A stretch of 45,029 nt of DNA from contig NZ_PNCI01000020.1 in assembly GCF_005887095.1 (NCBI RefSeq), positions 1 to 45,029 on the forward strand, read 5' to 3'. Origin of the DNA: Pseudoalteromonas rubra. Lineage in GTDB: Bacteria; Pseudomonadota; Gammaproteobacteria; Enterobacterales; Alteromonadaceae. A model generated the notes under the pieces. That model made no database searches, was not told the DNA's origin, and saw nothing but the letters and a program-made list of their open reading frames with translations. The position numbers were made by a program, and so were the translations under genes. Shown here piece by piece: positions 7,688-16,901 of this stretch. The first letter of the stretch is position 1. The number at the start of each line of letters is the position of its first letter.

Positions 7688-9448
7688 ATGACTGAACAAT
7701 GTAATAAACCCATTCCAGAGTGCCAACTGGAAGAAGCGCAAAAACGCATCGCGCATTACTGGCAAACAACCCAAAACTACATCACTGCGCTTGAAGAAAA
7801 GCACAACTTTGAAGCCGACCAACTACTGACTCTGCTACCTTGCGGCGATACCAGTATGGAGCGCTTTAATAACTATCAAATTAATGCCTTGATCTTCAAT
7901 ACCCGCTTGCAGTTTTCTCCATCGGTCATTGTTATGTGTAAACATACCGATGATGTTATGAACGCCTACAAAGAAGCAATTGAGCATAATTTACCCATTC
8001 GAGTGCGCTCGGGTGGTCACGATCACGAAGGCGAATGCACGGGGACGGATGTTGTCTTGCTCGATTTAAGCGGGCTAAAAGACTTTTCGATTGAAAAAGG
8101 TAAGGATAGCTATATCGCTCGTATCGGTTCTGGCTATCGTTTTTACCAGCTTGTACCAAAGCTTGCCAAACCAGAGGACAAAAGTATTCCGCCTTTAACC
8201 ATCCCGCACGGTACCTGTGCAACGGTTGGGTTAGCAGGTTATATTCAAGGCGGTGGCTGGGGACCATGGACAAGAGCACATGGCATGTGTTGCGAATCGC
8301 TTGTGGGTGCAACGGTCATTTTGCAAGATGGTTCAAAAGTGAATGTGTCGGAAACAGAGCACAGTGACATACTCTGGGCGCTACGTGGTGGTGGCGCATT
8401 AAGCTATGGCATAGTCACTGAATTTCGAGTGAAAGCGTTTGAGCTACCCGAAGAGATCCATCGATTTGAAATTCACTGGAACAATCCGAAAGGAGATTCC
8501 ACTGATCTGAAAACATGGGACTTGTTGACGCAATGGGAAAATGCCATTAATGACCCAAGCACGGAACAATTGGTTGGCACTAACCTTAAAATTAACGCCA
8601 TTGCAGATAAGTCGGTGGCCTGTGAAAAGGACTTAGAGCACCCAAGCACCATGTATGGCTACTGGCAGGGCACAGAATGTGAACTGCTCAGCTTTGGCAA
8701 AAAGTACTTTCCAACATCAAGAATAGTGGTAACAGGTAAAGATACCAAAGACAGCTACAGCGCAGCCCTAATGTCTGACTGGTCACGAAATACGTTGGCT
8801 AACTTAGCGACGGCCGGGGTTAAACAAGGCTTAGTTGCCAATACCAATGGCACACCGTTTACCCCTGATTTTGATGCGCCAGCGCCTCATAAAATTACGT
8901 CAAAAGTGGTACGCGAAAGCGGTCTCACTGAGCAAGGAAAGAGACAGCTGTTGCGCTCATTAACCTCGTCTTTGCTGTTTGATGAGAATGCGCCATTGGG
9001 TTTATTTAGTTATGTGACACTAGGCGCGATTGCAGGCAAATTCTACGCCGATGAATCTAGTGTTGGTGCCTTACGTCGAGTTGCATTCCCGTATTCTAAA
9101 GCACAGTACACCATTCAATATCAAACTTGGTGGAATACAGAGTTGAAGTACGACGGGCAAGACGACAGCAAAATGCTGGGCCAGGAGAACCCGGTATATC
9201 GCTTTGTAAACAGAGCGCTTGATTGGATAGAAGTCAGCCGCGATACTTCCATTGAAGGTGCCTACGGCGCGTTTATCAGCTTCAAAGATGCCTCAATTCC
9301 AACCAAAACTTACTTTCAGGAAAGTTATGAGGAATTGATCAGAATAAAAGAAAAGTACTCCGGCTTTGAAGTACAGCCGTCTTGCAGCGGTGGAAAGGGG
9401 GTTTACATTAATTACAACCGTTTGAGAACGCGTAAAACGATTATTTAA
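7688..9448 (+). CDS. Berberine-bridge-type FAD-linked oxidase
   Basis: 586 residues. I chose ATG 7688 because AAGGA lies 7 nt upstream; upstream in-frame ATGs at 7655 and 7682 have worse spacing. The PCMH-type FAD-binding domain shows IRVRSGGHDHEG with His111 and PHGTCATVGLAGYIQGGGWG with Cys177. These are the two positions that carry bicovalent flavin in berberine-bridge enzymes and related oligosaccharide oxidases. ALRGGGALSYGIVTEFRVKA follows, and the BBE C-terminal motif is reduced to YINYNRLRTRK. Such enzymes oxidise alcohols, aldehydes/hemiacetals or form C-C bonds. As last gene of the operon it presumably acts on the decarboxylase product or a derived adduct. No export signal is obvious. 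Confidence 0.8.
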   Translation: MTEQCNKPIPECQLEEAQKRIAHYWQTTQNYITALEEKHNFEADQLLTLLPCGDTSMERFNNYQINALIFNTRLQFSPSVIVMCKHTDDVMNAYKEAIEHNLPIRVRSGGHDHEGECTGTDVVLLDLSGLKDFSIEKGKDSYIARIGSGYRFYQLVPKLAKPEDKSIPPLTIPHGTCATVGLAGYIQGGGWGPWTRAHGMCCESLVGATVILQDGSKVNVSETEHSDILWALRGGGALSYGIVTEFRVKAFELPEEIHRFEIHWNNPKGDSTDLKTWDLLTQWENAINDPSTEQLVGTNLKINAIADKSVACEKDLEHPSTMYGYWQGTECELLSFGKKYFPTSRIVVTGKDTKDSYSAALMSDWSRNTLANLATAGVKQGLVANTNGTPFTPDFDAPAPHKITSKVVRESGLTEQGKRQLLRSLTSSLLFDENAPLGLFSYVTLGAIAGKFYADESSVGALRRVAFPYSKAQYTIQYQTWWNTELKYDGQDDSKMLGQENPVYRFVNRALDWIEVSRDTSIEGAYGAFISFKDASIPTKTYFQESYEELIRIKEKYSGFEVQPSCSGGKGVYINYNRLRTRKTII

Positions 9449-9462
9449 AACCCCTTTTGTTT

Positions 9463-9511
9463 GAACTGTCAGAGTAGCGTGCTGAATAGCCGTGGTTCTG
9501 ACAGTTCTTTT
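9463..9511 (+). terminator. Terminator of the oxidase operon
   Basis: GAACTGTCAGA (9463-9473) pairs perfectly with TCTGACAGTTC (9497-9507) over 11 bp, followed by TTTT. It lies 15 nt after the stop codon of the FAD oxidase gene. Confidence 0.8.
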
Positions 9512-9888
9512 GGTTATGGACCCGCAAAACCATCATCCCGGACTTTTATGCTGCTGTGGAGCCAGATGCCCATCTGCCGTAAAGCAATCCACTCCGAGGT
9601 ATTGAAGTGACTTAGTTTCAGCAACTTACAACTTCACAGATGAAGGTGGTGTTACAGGGTCATCTGGGTAAACCTGATTGGCCGTGTCTAAAGTGTGTCT
9701 GGCCATAACAATTGTGGCTATTACCACCGGCATCTGCTTCGAATCTTGCTTAGCAACGGGTGCACTTTCGTTTGATTAAAGCGCCCCCATTTTTTGGTAA
9801 CTGCTTCGGCAAACTTATAGCCCAAATAACCGGTATCACAGCACGAGACCGGCACTTCTGGATATACTGTTAACGTCACCCTCTAAAT
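9512..9888. other. Intergenic region, possible coding remnant
   Basis: Gene-free. A REP half-site (CATCATCCCGGAC) lies near 9531. On the minus strand about 9720-9870 is open for some 49 codons (contains DTGYLGYKFAEAVTKKWGRF), which might be a transposase tail, but I cannot support a family. Confidence 0.35.
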
Positions 9889-12800
9889 TTATAGGCGGGT
9901 ATTGGTTAACAGGTTATATGGCTTTGCCAGGTCCGCCCAGTCGGGATGGCTGGTCGGGTCGATAAACTCGCAGTAGCGGTTTTCCTGCGGGTTAACACCC
10001 GTCAGATATCGCCAGGACTCTCCGCCAGTCTTAATCAGCTGGTTATCCGCAAAGATAAAATAACTGTCCTCGCAAACCCTGATATCTAGCTGATAGTCTT
10101 TGTGCAGGAGCTTCAGGCCACCGCCAGCTCCCTGTAATGTTAAAAATAGCCCATCCGGACTGTAGTTTAATATCCCCCCATGCGCCTGGGTTACTTCCTG
10201 GACTTTACCACTGGCGATCTCCAGTGATTTAATCTTGCCACTTTTTCCTCTATATATCAGGGCGCTACCATCTGGGTTAAAACACAGGTTAAGTACAGGT
10301 TCACAAACCTGCGCTAATTCACTAACTTCACCACTTGCGATATCCAGCAACCAGATCCCACCGTCGTCATCACCAAGTACCAGCGAACAGCCATCCGGCC
10401 AGAAGCATAGGGACATTGTGTCTACATTGACTTTGCCTAGCTCTAGAACCTGGCCGCTGACCAGATTCACAATAGAAATTTGGTCGTCATGGTCTGCAAA
10501 CGCGAGTGAGTAACCATCGGGGCTTAAACTCAGTTTCCATACATGGTCGATCTCAACTATTTCATTTTTTATACCTGTCACACACTCCAGTTTCGTTAAG
10601 GTTCCAAAATGGTCTGCACATATCAATGAGCTGCCATCCGGGCTAAAGTGCAGACTCTTGATTCTTTCTTCTATCAGAGTGACTTTGCGTGCTTTCCCTC
10701 TGGCTAGCTCCATGATATATATAACGCCATAATTCCCGACAATTGCCAGTGAGCAGCCATCCGCATCGTAAGTTAACAGAGTTATTACTTCCCCAATGCA
10801 CTCAACCACCTCAATTTCACCGGTTGCCAGGTTCACTATGCGTACCCAGCCATCGCTCCCCCCAAAAGCCAGAAAACGGCCATCCGGACTATAGCTGTGG
10901 CTCTGTACACTTATCAATTGCTGTATAAGGTCACGGTACTCGTTCGTACTAATATCCAGCAAGCTCGTGTTACCGTCTATGCCCGCCAATGCTAACTGGC
11001 TGCCATCCGGACTATAGCTCAAATCAACTACTTCCCTCTCTGCCGAAACTATATTACTGATGTCTGCATGCTCAATATCTAACGTATGCACTCCGAGTGC
11101 TCCCCCGTACGTCAGCAATCGCCCGTCGGGATGGTAGTTAAGGCAAGATGTCCATTCTCTGGGCTGAACAGCCTCATCCACTGCGCCGTTAACAGTATTC
11201 AGTATATTTACCATGCCATCGTCCGAAAGAAATGCCAGTTCGCAGCCGTCCGGCCGGTAACTCAGATCCCGTATCCAGTCATAGGCTTGTGCCACCTCAC
11301 GCTCTACACCTGTTTCAATACTATGCAGCCAAACCTTGTTATCACAACCAGCATAAGCCAGAGTATCGCCATCCGGGTTATAGCTCAGGGTCAATATCCT
11401 GCCTTCTGCTTTCGCAAGTTCACGTACTTTGCCGCTGTTTATATCCAGTTCGTTCACTGTGCCCCTATTGGAAAATACCAGGCTGCGACTATCCGGGCTA
11501 AAGTTCATAGCCTGTGCTCCGGAGTCTGCCTGCGCCACATCCTGAATCTGCTCGCGTTCCAAATCCAGTAAACACACCTTGCCTGCAGCAGCGAATGCCA
11601 GCCAATGACCATTTGGACTGTAACTCAGGCTCTCAACCTCTCCCTGGGTTTGCACTACCTGATGCACAACGCCACTTTCAATGACCTGGATACAAACTCC
11701 GCCTTCTTTCGCGCCAAATGCCAAAGACTTGCCATCCGGGCTAAAGCGAATCACAGGCCAGTCACTCCTTGAAGGCGGAAGCCCCAGTCGTAACCCTGAA
11801 TCCAAATCAACCTGCGGCGAGGGCATAACTAGATTAAAGCGCTGTTCTGGATACGTATCAGCGCAAATCTGTGCTACATCACGACATTGCCAGAAACGGC
11901 TAAACTGCAGGCTGGCCGGTACACTTTGCGGCGAGCCAAACATACAGTGGGCAAAATGGCATTGCATCAGCCTGGCGCCACTGAACTGACAGCCTGATAA
12001 GTTGATATCGCGCCACAGAGATTGTGAGATTAAACAATCACTGAAATTTGCGCCACTCAGGTCAAGTGAATGGATGAAGTCCACCTTTTGCAGCTTAACT
12101 CCCGACCAGTCGGGGCGTATTACCTGTACAAAGTCCTGCTCTGACTGATAAGCAAAATACCACAGGTCAAAGGCCAGCTGCTTATTGTGCTGTGTACACG
12201 CCTGTTGCTGCAGCGTTTGCCATTGCCTGTCAAACTGTCGCTGATAGTGCGGATTGGCAGTAAGACGCCAGTCAATCAGAAACTGCTGTGTTTCACGGTT
12301 CAGGATTTGGTCCTGTGCTGCGAAACCTGCTGCCAGTTCCCCGGTGAAAATATCAAAGCCCTGTTGCCACTGTGGCGGTGCTGTGCGAACCAGATCGAAC
12401 AGACCACAGGCTAAAAAGAATTCAAAAAAAGACGTGTGTGCAAAGCGGTAATTATCTTGCTGATCCCTGACCAGCAAACAGGCATTAAACAGGTCCTGTA
12501 ACAGCTCGGAAATCCCCGCTCTGCCCTGCTGAATATCCACCTGAATTTGCGTAAACTGGCTGTAGTGTTGCTTAAACCACTCAACTAGTAACTGCTGATT
12601 AAGTTCGGTGGTTTTTTGTTGCCACATATAAACCGCAAAGCGGCTGAGCAGCTGAAACTTTTCTTGAGTGTCAATCCAGTGTTTTTCTATGTCCCGGGTC
12701 ATGGCGCGCTCAAAGAGCTTTTTATACAAGGTTGCGGCATTGATATTGGGGTTGTGCTCTGCCTCACGCATCAGATCCGGGATCAGCTGGCGAATAAACT

Positions 12801-14643
12801 GCAGCATCACCGGTCGCTCAGACAACCCGGAAAGGTCATGCACCCGCTCAATAAATTCAACGGCCTTGTGCCCTTCCTCTTCCCCCAGCCATTTAACCAG
12901 ATAACTCTGGATCTGCTCTTTGCTGAATGGCAACAGGTAATAGGTCTGAAAATTAGTAGTATCTCCGGCTTTTTCACCGGCATCATGACGATAGTACAAG
13001 TGCCTGAATGCCGACTCTTTTTCCATACTGCTGAAAAAATGGGTCCGGCAGGTGATCAGGATGCGCGAGCGAAGCGGAATTTGGCTTGGCTGCTCAAGGG
13101 GTTTATCCTGTAACCGCTGCAGATCTTGCTGATAGACCGTATCAGGGAAAATGCCAACAATCTTATTTAACAGGCCAATCTGCTGCTTGTCATTTAGCTT
13201 TTGCCCCACTTCGTCAAAGCCGTCAAAAATCAATACCGTGGGATGCTTATGTACAAACTCGATGATTTTTTCACCGGCAACCTGACTCGCTCCTGTGATT
13301 GACAACATGGTTTCGAGCAGCTTCTCAACTGGCGCATTCAGGCTGTCACTTACATCGTTAAAGGCATTCAGTAATTTTTTCAGATCCAGATAAATCGGCA
13401 ATACGGCCTCACCGCGTTGCTTGGCCTGGTCATATTCGGCAGTCAGGTTGTTGGCAAGTAGCTGACAAGTGGTCGATTTACCCGCGCCAAAGTCGCCCAG
13501 CAGGTAGAAGAGTCGTGTTGTGTCTGGCGCACTACTGAGTGCCCACTCTTGCAGATAGGGCACAATTTTAATGCCGTATTCGTGGCTTATCTGCGACCCC
13601 TGTGCCGCAAGCGGATCCTCGGTATTCGGCAGCGTTTGTTGTTGTTTTGCGGCATCCATTAAACATGTGCGCACAATATCGTGTTCGCTTGAGGCGGGTG
13701 GCCTAGTGTGAAGCTTTCTGAAATGGCGGTAAAGCGCATGAACAAGCCCGCTAATGTAGCTTTGTATCTCCGTATCCGTGCCGGATTCAAGCAATTCTAG
13801 TACAGTGGCGTGCTGCCCGGGCACGGCGACCAGGTTGTTTCTGTACCTCGAATCTGCCTCCTCTTCCACGGTACTAAAAGGAGTGATAATGGCTTTTTTC
13901 CCTGTATGGTTTTTCCCCTCTTCACTCAGAAAAAAGCTGAGCTCCCGCTGACAGGGCTCAGAATACAAGTAAGAATCACAATACGGCACAACCACCGCCG
14001 CGGATTGCTCACACGCCAAATCCTGCTGAGCAACCTGATCTTCCCCCACTTCAAATCCACTCGTATCAACAAAAAGTCTGATTTTAGGATCGGTTTTGTA
14101 GTCCGCGGGTGGATGCTTGAGGGCACCTTTCAGTAAGTCGGCAAACTCGCGCTTTCTTTCGAGTACTGACTTCTTACCCCCGCGACAGTAACTGAACATT
14201 ACTTGTGGTGATGTTCCCGCCATCACATCACTTGCGGTGGACTCAACAAGGTGCGCGGTATTGGGGGCACCCGACTCATTCACCCGGCGGATGGTGTCGA
14301 CTGTTTGCTTGTCCACAAACTGACTCAACACGTCGTCGTTAAACTCAAAACTCAGTACCGATTTGCTGTTACTTAACCAGACTCCGGCCTGAACATCCTC
14401 GTCCGCCAGTATGTCATTGAGCTGGCTAACCCGCTTTCTGAAATTTGCACTGCTCAAGCTTCCCGAAGCGGCTTCTATCGACTCTGTCAGCTTGCTTTTT
14501 TCAAGCTGAAAACTTTGTGTTTCTTTTGCAAAATCAAGCAGCTGATGCAGGAATGAAGTTAGTGTTGTTGAAAACTCATCGCTATGGTGCGTTACAATAT
14601 GACGAATATACTGAAGTTTAGAGTCGAACTGATCGGGTGACAT
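9889..14643 (-). CDS. TIR-NACHT NTPase with C-terminal propeller repeats
   Basis: 1584 residues; I prefer ATG 14643 (CAGGGATTGTTT upstream) to 14658. Order: an unrecognised helical N-terminus (about 1-140), a TIR domain (about 145-295) with MFSYC, RLFVDTSGFEVGEDQ, VVVPYCDSYLYSEPCQREL (the E of REL fits the NADase glutamate), then a STAND/NACHT ATPase with Walker A LLGDFGAGKSTT (about 384-395) and Walker B PTVLIFDGFDEVGQ (about 470). A helical region follows, then a short pentapeptide-like stretch (LDLSGANFSDCLIS, INLSGCQFSGARL), and about 14 beta-propeller repeats with the core SPDGxxLAFG, enough for two seven-bladed propellers. This is the architecture of prokaryotic NLR-like sensors; TIR proteins of this kind cleave NAD+ or make cyclic nucleotides when triggered. 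An antiphage abortive-infection role is inference. It is monocistronic. Confidence 0.85.
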   Translation of the reverse strand: MSPDQFDSKLQYIRHIVTHHSDEFSTTLTSFLHQLLDFAKETQSFQLEKSKLTESIEAASGSLSSANFRKRVSQLNDILADEDVQAGVWLSNSKSVLSFEFNDDVLSQFVDKQTVDTIRRVNESGAPNTAHLVESTASDVMAGTSPQVMFSYCRGGKKSVLERKREFADLLKGALKHPPADYKTDPKIRLFVDTSGFEVGEDQVAQQDLACEQSAAVVVPYCDSYLYSEPCQRELSFFLSEEGKNHTGKKAIITPFSTVEEEADSRYRNNLVAVPGQHATVLELLESGTDTEIQSYISGLVHALYRHFRKLHTRPPASSEHDIVRTCLMDAAKQQQTLPNTEDPLAAQGSQISHEYGIKIVPYLQEWALSSAPDTTRLFYLLGDFGAGKSTTCQLLANNLTAEYDQAKQRGEAVLPIYLDLKKLLNAFNDVSDSLNAPVEKLLETMLSITGASQVAGEKIIEFVHKHPTVLIFDGFDEVGQKLNDKQQIGLLNKIVGIFPDTVYQQDLQRLQDKPLEQPSQIPLRSRILITCRTHFFSSMEKESAFRHLYYRHDAGEKAGDTTNFQTYYLLPFSKEQIQSYLVKWLGEEEGHKAVEFIERVHDLSGLSERPVMLQFIRQLIPDLMREAEHNPNINAATLYKKLFERAMTRDIEKHWIDTQEKFQLLSRFAVYMWQQKTTELNQQLLVEWFKQHYSQFTQIQVDIQQGRAGISELLQDLFNACLLVRDQQDNYRFAHTSFFEFFLACGLFDLVRTAPPQWQQGFDIFTGELAAGFAAQDQILNRETQQFLIDWRLTANPHYQRQFDRQWQTLQQQACTQHNKQLAFDLWYFAYQSEQDFVQVIRPDWSGVKLQKVDFIHSLDLSGANFSDCLISQSLWRDINLSGCQFSGARLMQCHFAHCMFGSPQSVPASLQFSRFWQCRDVAQICADTYPEQRFNLVMPSPQVDLDSGLRLGLPPSRSDWPVIRFSPDGKSLAFGAKEGGVCIQVIESGVVHQVVQTQGEVESLSYSPNGHWLAFAAAGKVCLLDLEREQIQDVAQADSGAQAMNFSPDSRSLVFSNRGTVNELDINSGKVRELAKAEGRILTLSYNPDGDTLAYAGCDNKVWLHSIETGVEREVAQAYDWIRDLSYRPDGCELAFLSDDGMVNILNTVNGAVDEAVQPREWTSCLNYHPDGRLLTYGGALGVHTLDIEHADISNIVSAEREVVDLSYSPDGSQLALAGIDGNTSLLDISTNEYRDLIQQLISVQSHSYSPDGRFLAFGGSDGWVRIVNLATGEIEVVECIGEVITLLTYDADGCSLAIVGNYGVIYIMELARGKARKVTLIEERIKSLHFSPDGSSLICADHFGTLTKLECVTGIKNEIVEIDHVWKLSLSPDGYSLAFADHDDQISIVNLVSGQVLELGKVNVDTMSLCFWPDGCSLVLGDDDGGIWLLDIASGEVSELAQVCEPVLNLCFNPDGSALIYRGKSGKIKSLEIASGKVQEVTQAHGGILNYSPDGLFLTLQGAGGGLKLLHKDYQLDIRVCEDSYFIFADNQLIKTGGESWRYLTGVNPQENRYCEFIDPTSHPDWADLAKPYNLLTNTRL

Positions 14644-14797
14644 AAACAATCCCTGCATTGAGTAATTTTTAACCCAGCCTACAGCGAGTCCGCCCTATTA
14701 TCAATCACATTTTTCACGTTTTTTCACACTTTTGAGCGCAATGCCAAATTCCATTTTTAATTGCCAAGGTTAATGACTGATATCATTATAAAAGTGG

Positions 14798-15568
14798 CTA
14801 GTTTTTGCACGCCTTGATCGAATACAACATAGGCACCCGCTGACCCTGATACAACTTTTGGTACCCTAGCTCAGGCACAAATTCCAGCCCTTCAAAGCAA
14901 TCGTATGGGCTATACGGGTGTTCAGCAAAGAGCTCAATGTTCAGACCGGCCGTTATCAATGCATTGATCACATCACTGACGGAATGGGTCCAGGTCACTG
15001 TGGTACTCTTGCTACCATCGCAGTTTTCTGTATAAGTGCCCTCTTGCTCAATATCTGGCGCACCATGAGGAAAATAAGCATAGCCTGCCAGCAAGTCATT
15101 GAATGGGTGGAACTCAATCAAGTGGAACACACCACGAGGTTTGAGCGCGCCCGCTACAGTTTGTGCCCATGCAGTTAAGTCGGGCAACCAGCACAATACG
15201 CCGTAAGAGGTAAACACAATATCAAACTGCTGTGTGTTACTTTGACCAAATTCGATTACATCGCCTTCAATAAACTCCGCTTTAAGACCAAGTGCGTCTT
15301 TGAGGCTATTTGCCTGCGCGATAGCGCTTTCAGATAGGTCCACCCCGGTAACGTCGGCGCCCAAACGTGCCCAAGACAAGGTATCCTGGCCAAAATGACA
15401 TTGCAGATGCAGTAAAGATTTGCCCTGCACATCACCCACCTGTGCCAGCTCAATCGGGTTCAATGAACACTGGCCGGCCTTAAACCCAGCAACATCATAA
15501 AATTCAGATGCAACGTGCACTTTGGTTCTTTTGTCCCAGGCTGATTTATTAATGCTTAAATAATCCAT
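14798..15568 (-). CDS. Class I SAM-dependent methyltransferase
   Basis: 256 residues with a standard Rossmann methyltransferase core. Motif I is LLHLQCHFGQDTLSWARLGA, with the acidic end of strand beta2 in VTGVDLSESAIAQA. Motif II is FDIVFTSYGVLCWLPDL and motif III is LKPRGVFHLIEFHP. Cytosolic. The substrate cannot be told from sequence; close relatives are annotated only as methyltransferase domain 11/25 proteins. It lies 154 bp downstream of the TIR-NACHT gene start on the same strand, so it would be transcribed before it, but a functional link is not evident. The start codon has GGAAGG just upstream. Confidence 0.8.
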   Translation of the reverse strand: MDYLSINKSAWDKRTKVHVASEFYDVAGFKAGQCSLNPIELAQVGDVQGKSLLHLQCHFGQDTLSWARLGADVTGVDLSESAIAQANSLKDALGLKAEFIEGDVIEFGQSNTQQFDIVFTSYGVLCWLPDLTAWAQTVAGALKPRGVFHLIEFHPFNDLLAGYAYFPHGAPDIEQEGTYTENCDGSKSTTVTWTHSVSDVINALITAGLNIELFAEHPYSPYDCFEGLEFVPELGYQKLYQGQRVPMLYSIKACKN

Positions 15569-15793
15569 GATCCTTCCATGCTTTATTATATTTTCAGGTC
15601 AACTGACAAAGCACTGTAACTTGATGCGGAGCCAGAGACAAACCGGGCACGTTGGGTAATACACAGTTGCTCGCCTCAGCACAATCACAGAGTTACCTTG
15701 ATAGTCATTGACTAACAAATAAACACTTCTGATTGACAGGGCTACAAATTATGATAACTCTATACTAAGAATCTTTTTCAACCAGTAATTGCC

Positions 15794-16847
15794 ATGAAAT
15801 ACAGATGCTTATATGCCATTTTTTTGATGTGCTGTATGTCAGTAACCTATGCGAGTGAGACACTGAGACCTGTTAACCTAAAACAACTACACCTGATCAT
15901 TGAGCAGGCAGACAGGTTGATAGTAAAAGATCCAATAAACGCACTGGTGAAATTTGAGTCCGAAAAAAGAGAAGACTTATCAGCTTTGAAAAACAGTCTG
16001 GTAATTGAACGCCCCGAAACAGAGCGACTCTGTTTATGCGTTGGTAACCCCGTAATTTATTTCTACAAAGGTGATACAGAGCTAGGAGCTCTATCACATA
16101 TTAGCGGTAATTATATACGCTTCTCACACTGGAGCAGTGATGCTTCTGTAGTCGATACAGATAAATGGCTGACCTGGTTTGATGATCGCGGCATGCCGTG
16201 GCCACGACAGATGTTTGATACGCAAAGGAAAGAGCAAGTACAAAAACCAGAAAAATGAGCAGCGCTGGCTTGGTGCAATGCCCTCGTCAATCAGAGCAGT
16301 CTGGGCTGAGGCTCTAACCCCTTATGGCACAAGAGATACACAGCGATTGATGACTCTATTCACAGCAGCATTACCAGATAAACGCCTACAGGTTCTGGCT
16401 TTGCTCGAATGGTATGGCTCCGGCGCTGGACCTTGGTCAGGTTATCCATCCTATGAGGATGTAGCAACAAAAATGCTGTTTGACTACTCAACGGCTAACA
16501 TCATCTCAATCATTAATTCAACCCAGCTAAGTACAGCACAAACAGAAGGAGCAGCCAGGTTTTTTGGGGGTTGGGACTTTTCGCAAAAACGACCTGATGA
16601 CCTGGACAAGGTGCCTGATAAGCTCAAGGAACAATTATGGGAGCACGTATCACCAACAATGGATAAAGATAAACTTGCCAGCCATAATCATATCCTTACG
16701 ACAGGTGCACTTAATTTCGATTTCGGTGAGCCTAAGGTTGCAAAAAACCAGCGCTATAACTGCACAACATTCTCTAAATGTGTTAGCAATGCGATTGAAC
16801 GCACAACGCTTACTTGTGGTCGCACAAATAATGAACGAATCAAATAG
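15794..16847 (+). pseudogene. Secreted protein gene split by a +1 frameshift
   Basis: The first frame (ATG 15794) encodes a signal peptide (MKYRCLYAIFLMCCMSVTYA|SET) and 154 residues ending QRKEQVQKPEK at TGA 16256-16258. The second frame, open to TAA... at 16847, picks up exactly there as NEQRWLGAMPSSIRAVW and runs about 195 more residues with no plausible start of its own. Removing one A from either A5 run (16242-16246 or 16251-16255) joins them into one protein of about 350 residues. So this is one gene with an extra A, through decay, programmed slippage or sequencing error. No family recognised; the C-terminal half has paired cysteines (YNCTTFSKC, TLTCGRT). It precedes the next gene by 54 bp and probably shares its transcript. 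Confidence 0.6.
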
Positions 16848-16901
16848 TGGGGCTATCTTATTCTGGTCATTTGATTTTGCAATATAAGGAAAGTAACAAT
16901 C

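Noticed and set aside
11086..11571. Plus-strand ORF of 161 codons inside the TIR-NACHT gene
   Set aside because: Shadow of the propeller repeats on the opposite strand, no start signals, no protein-like features.
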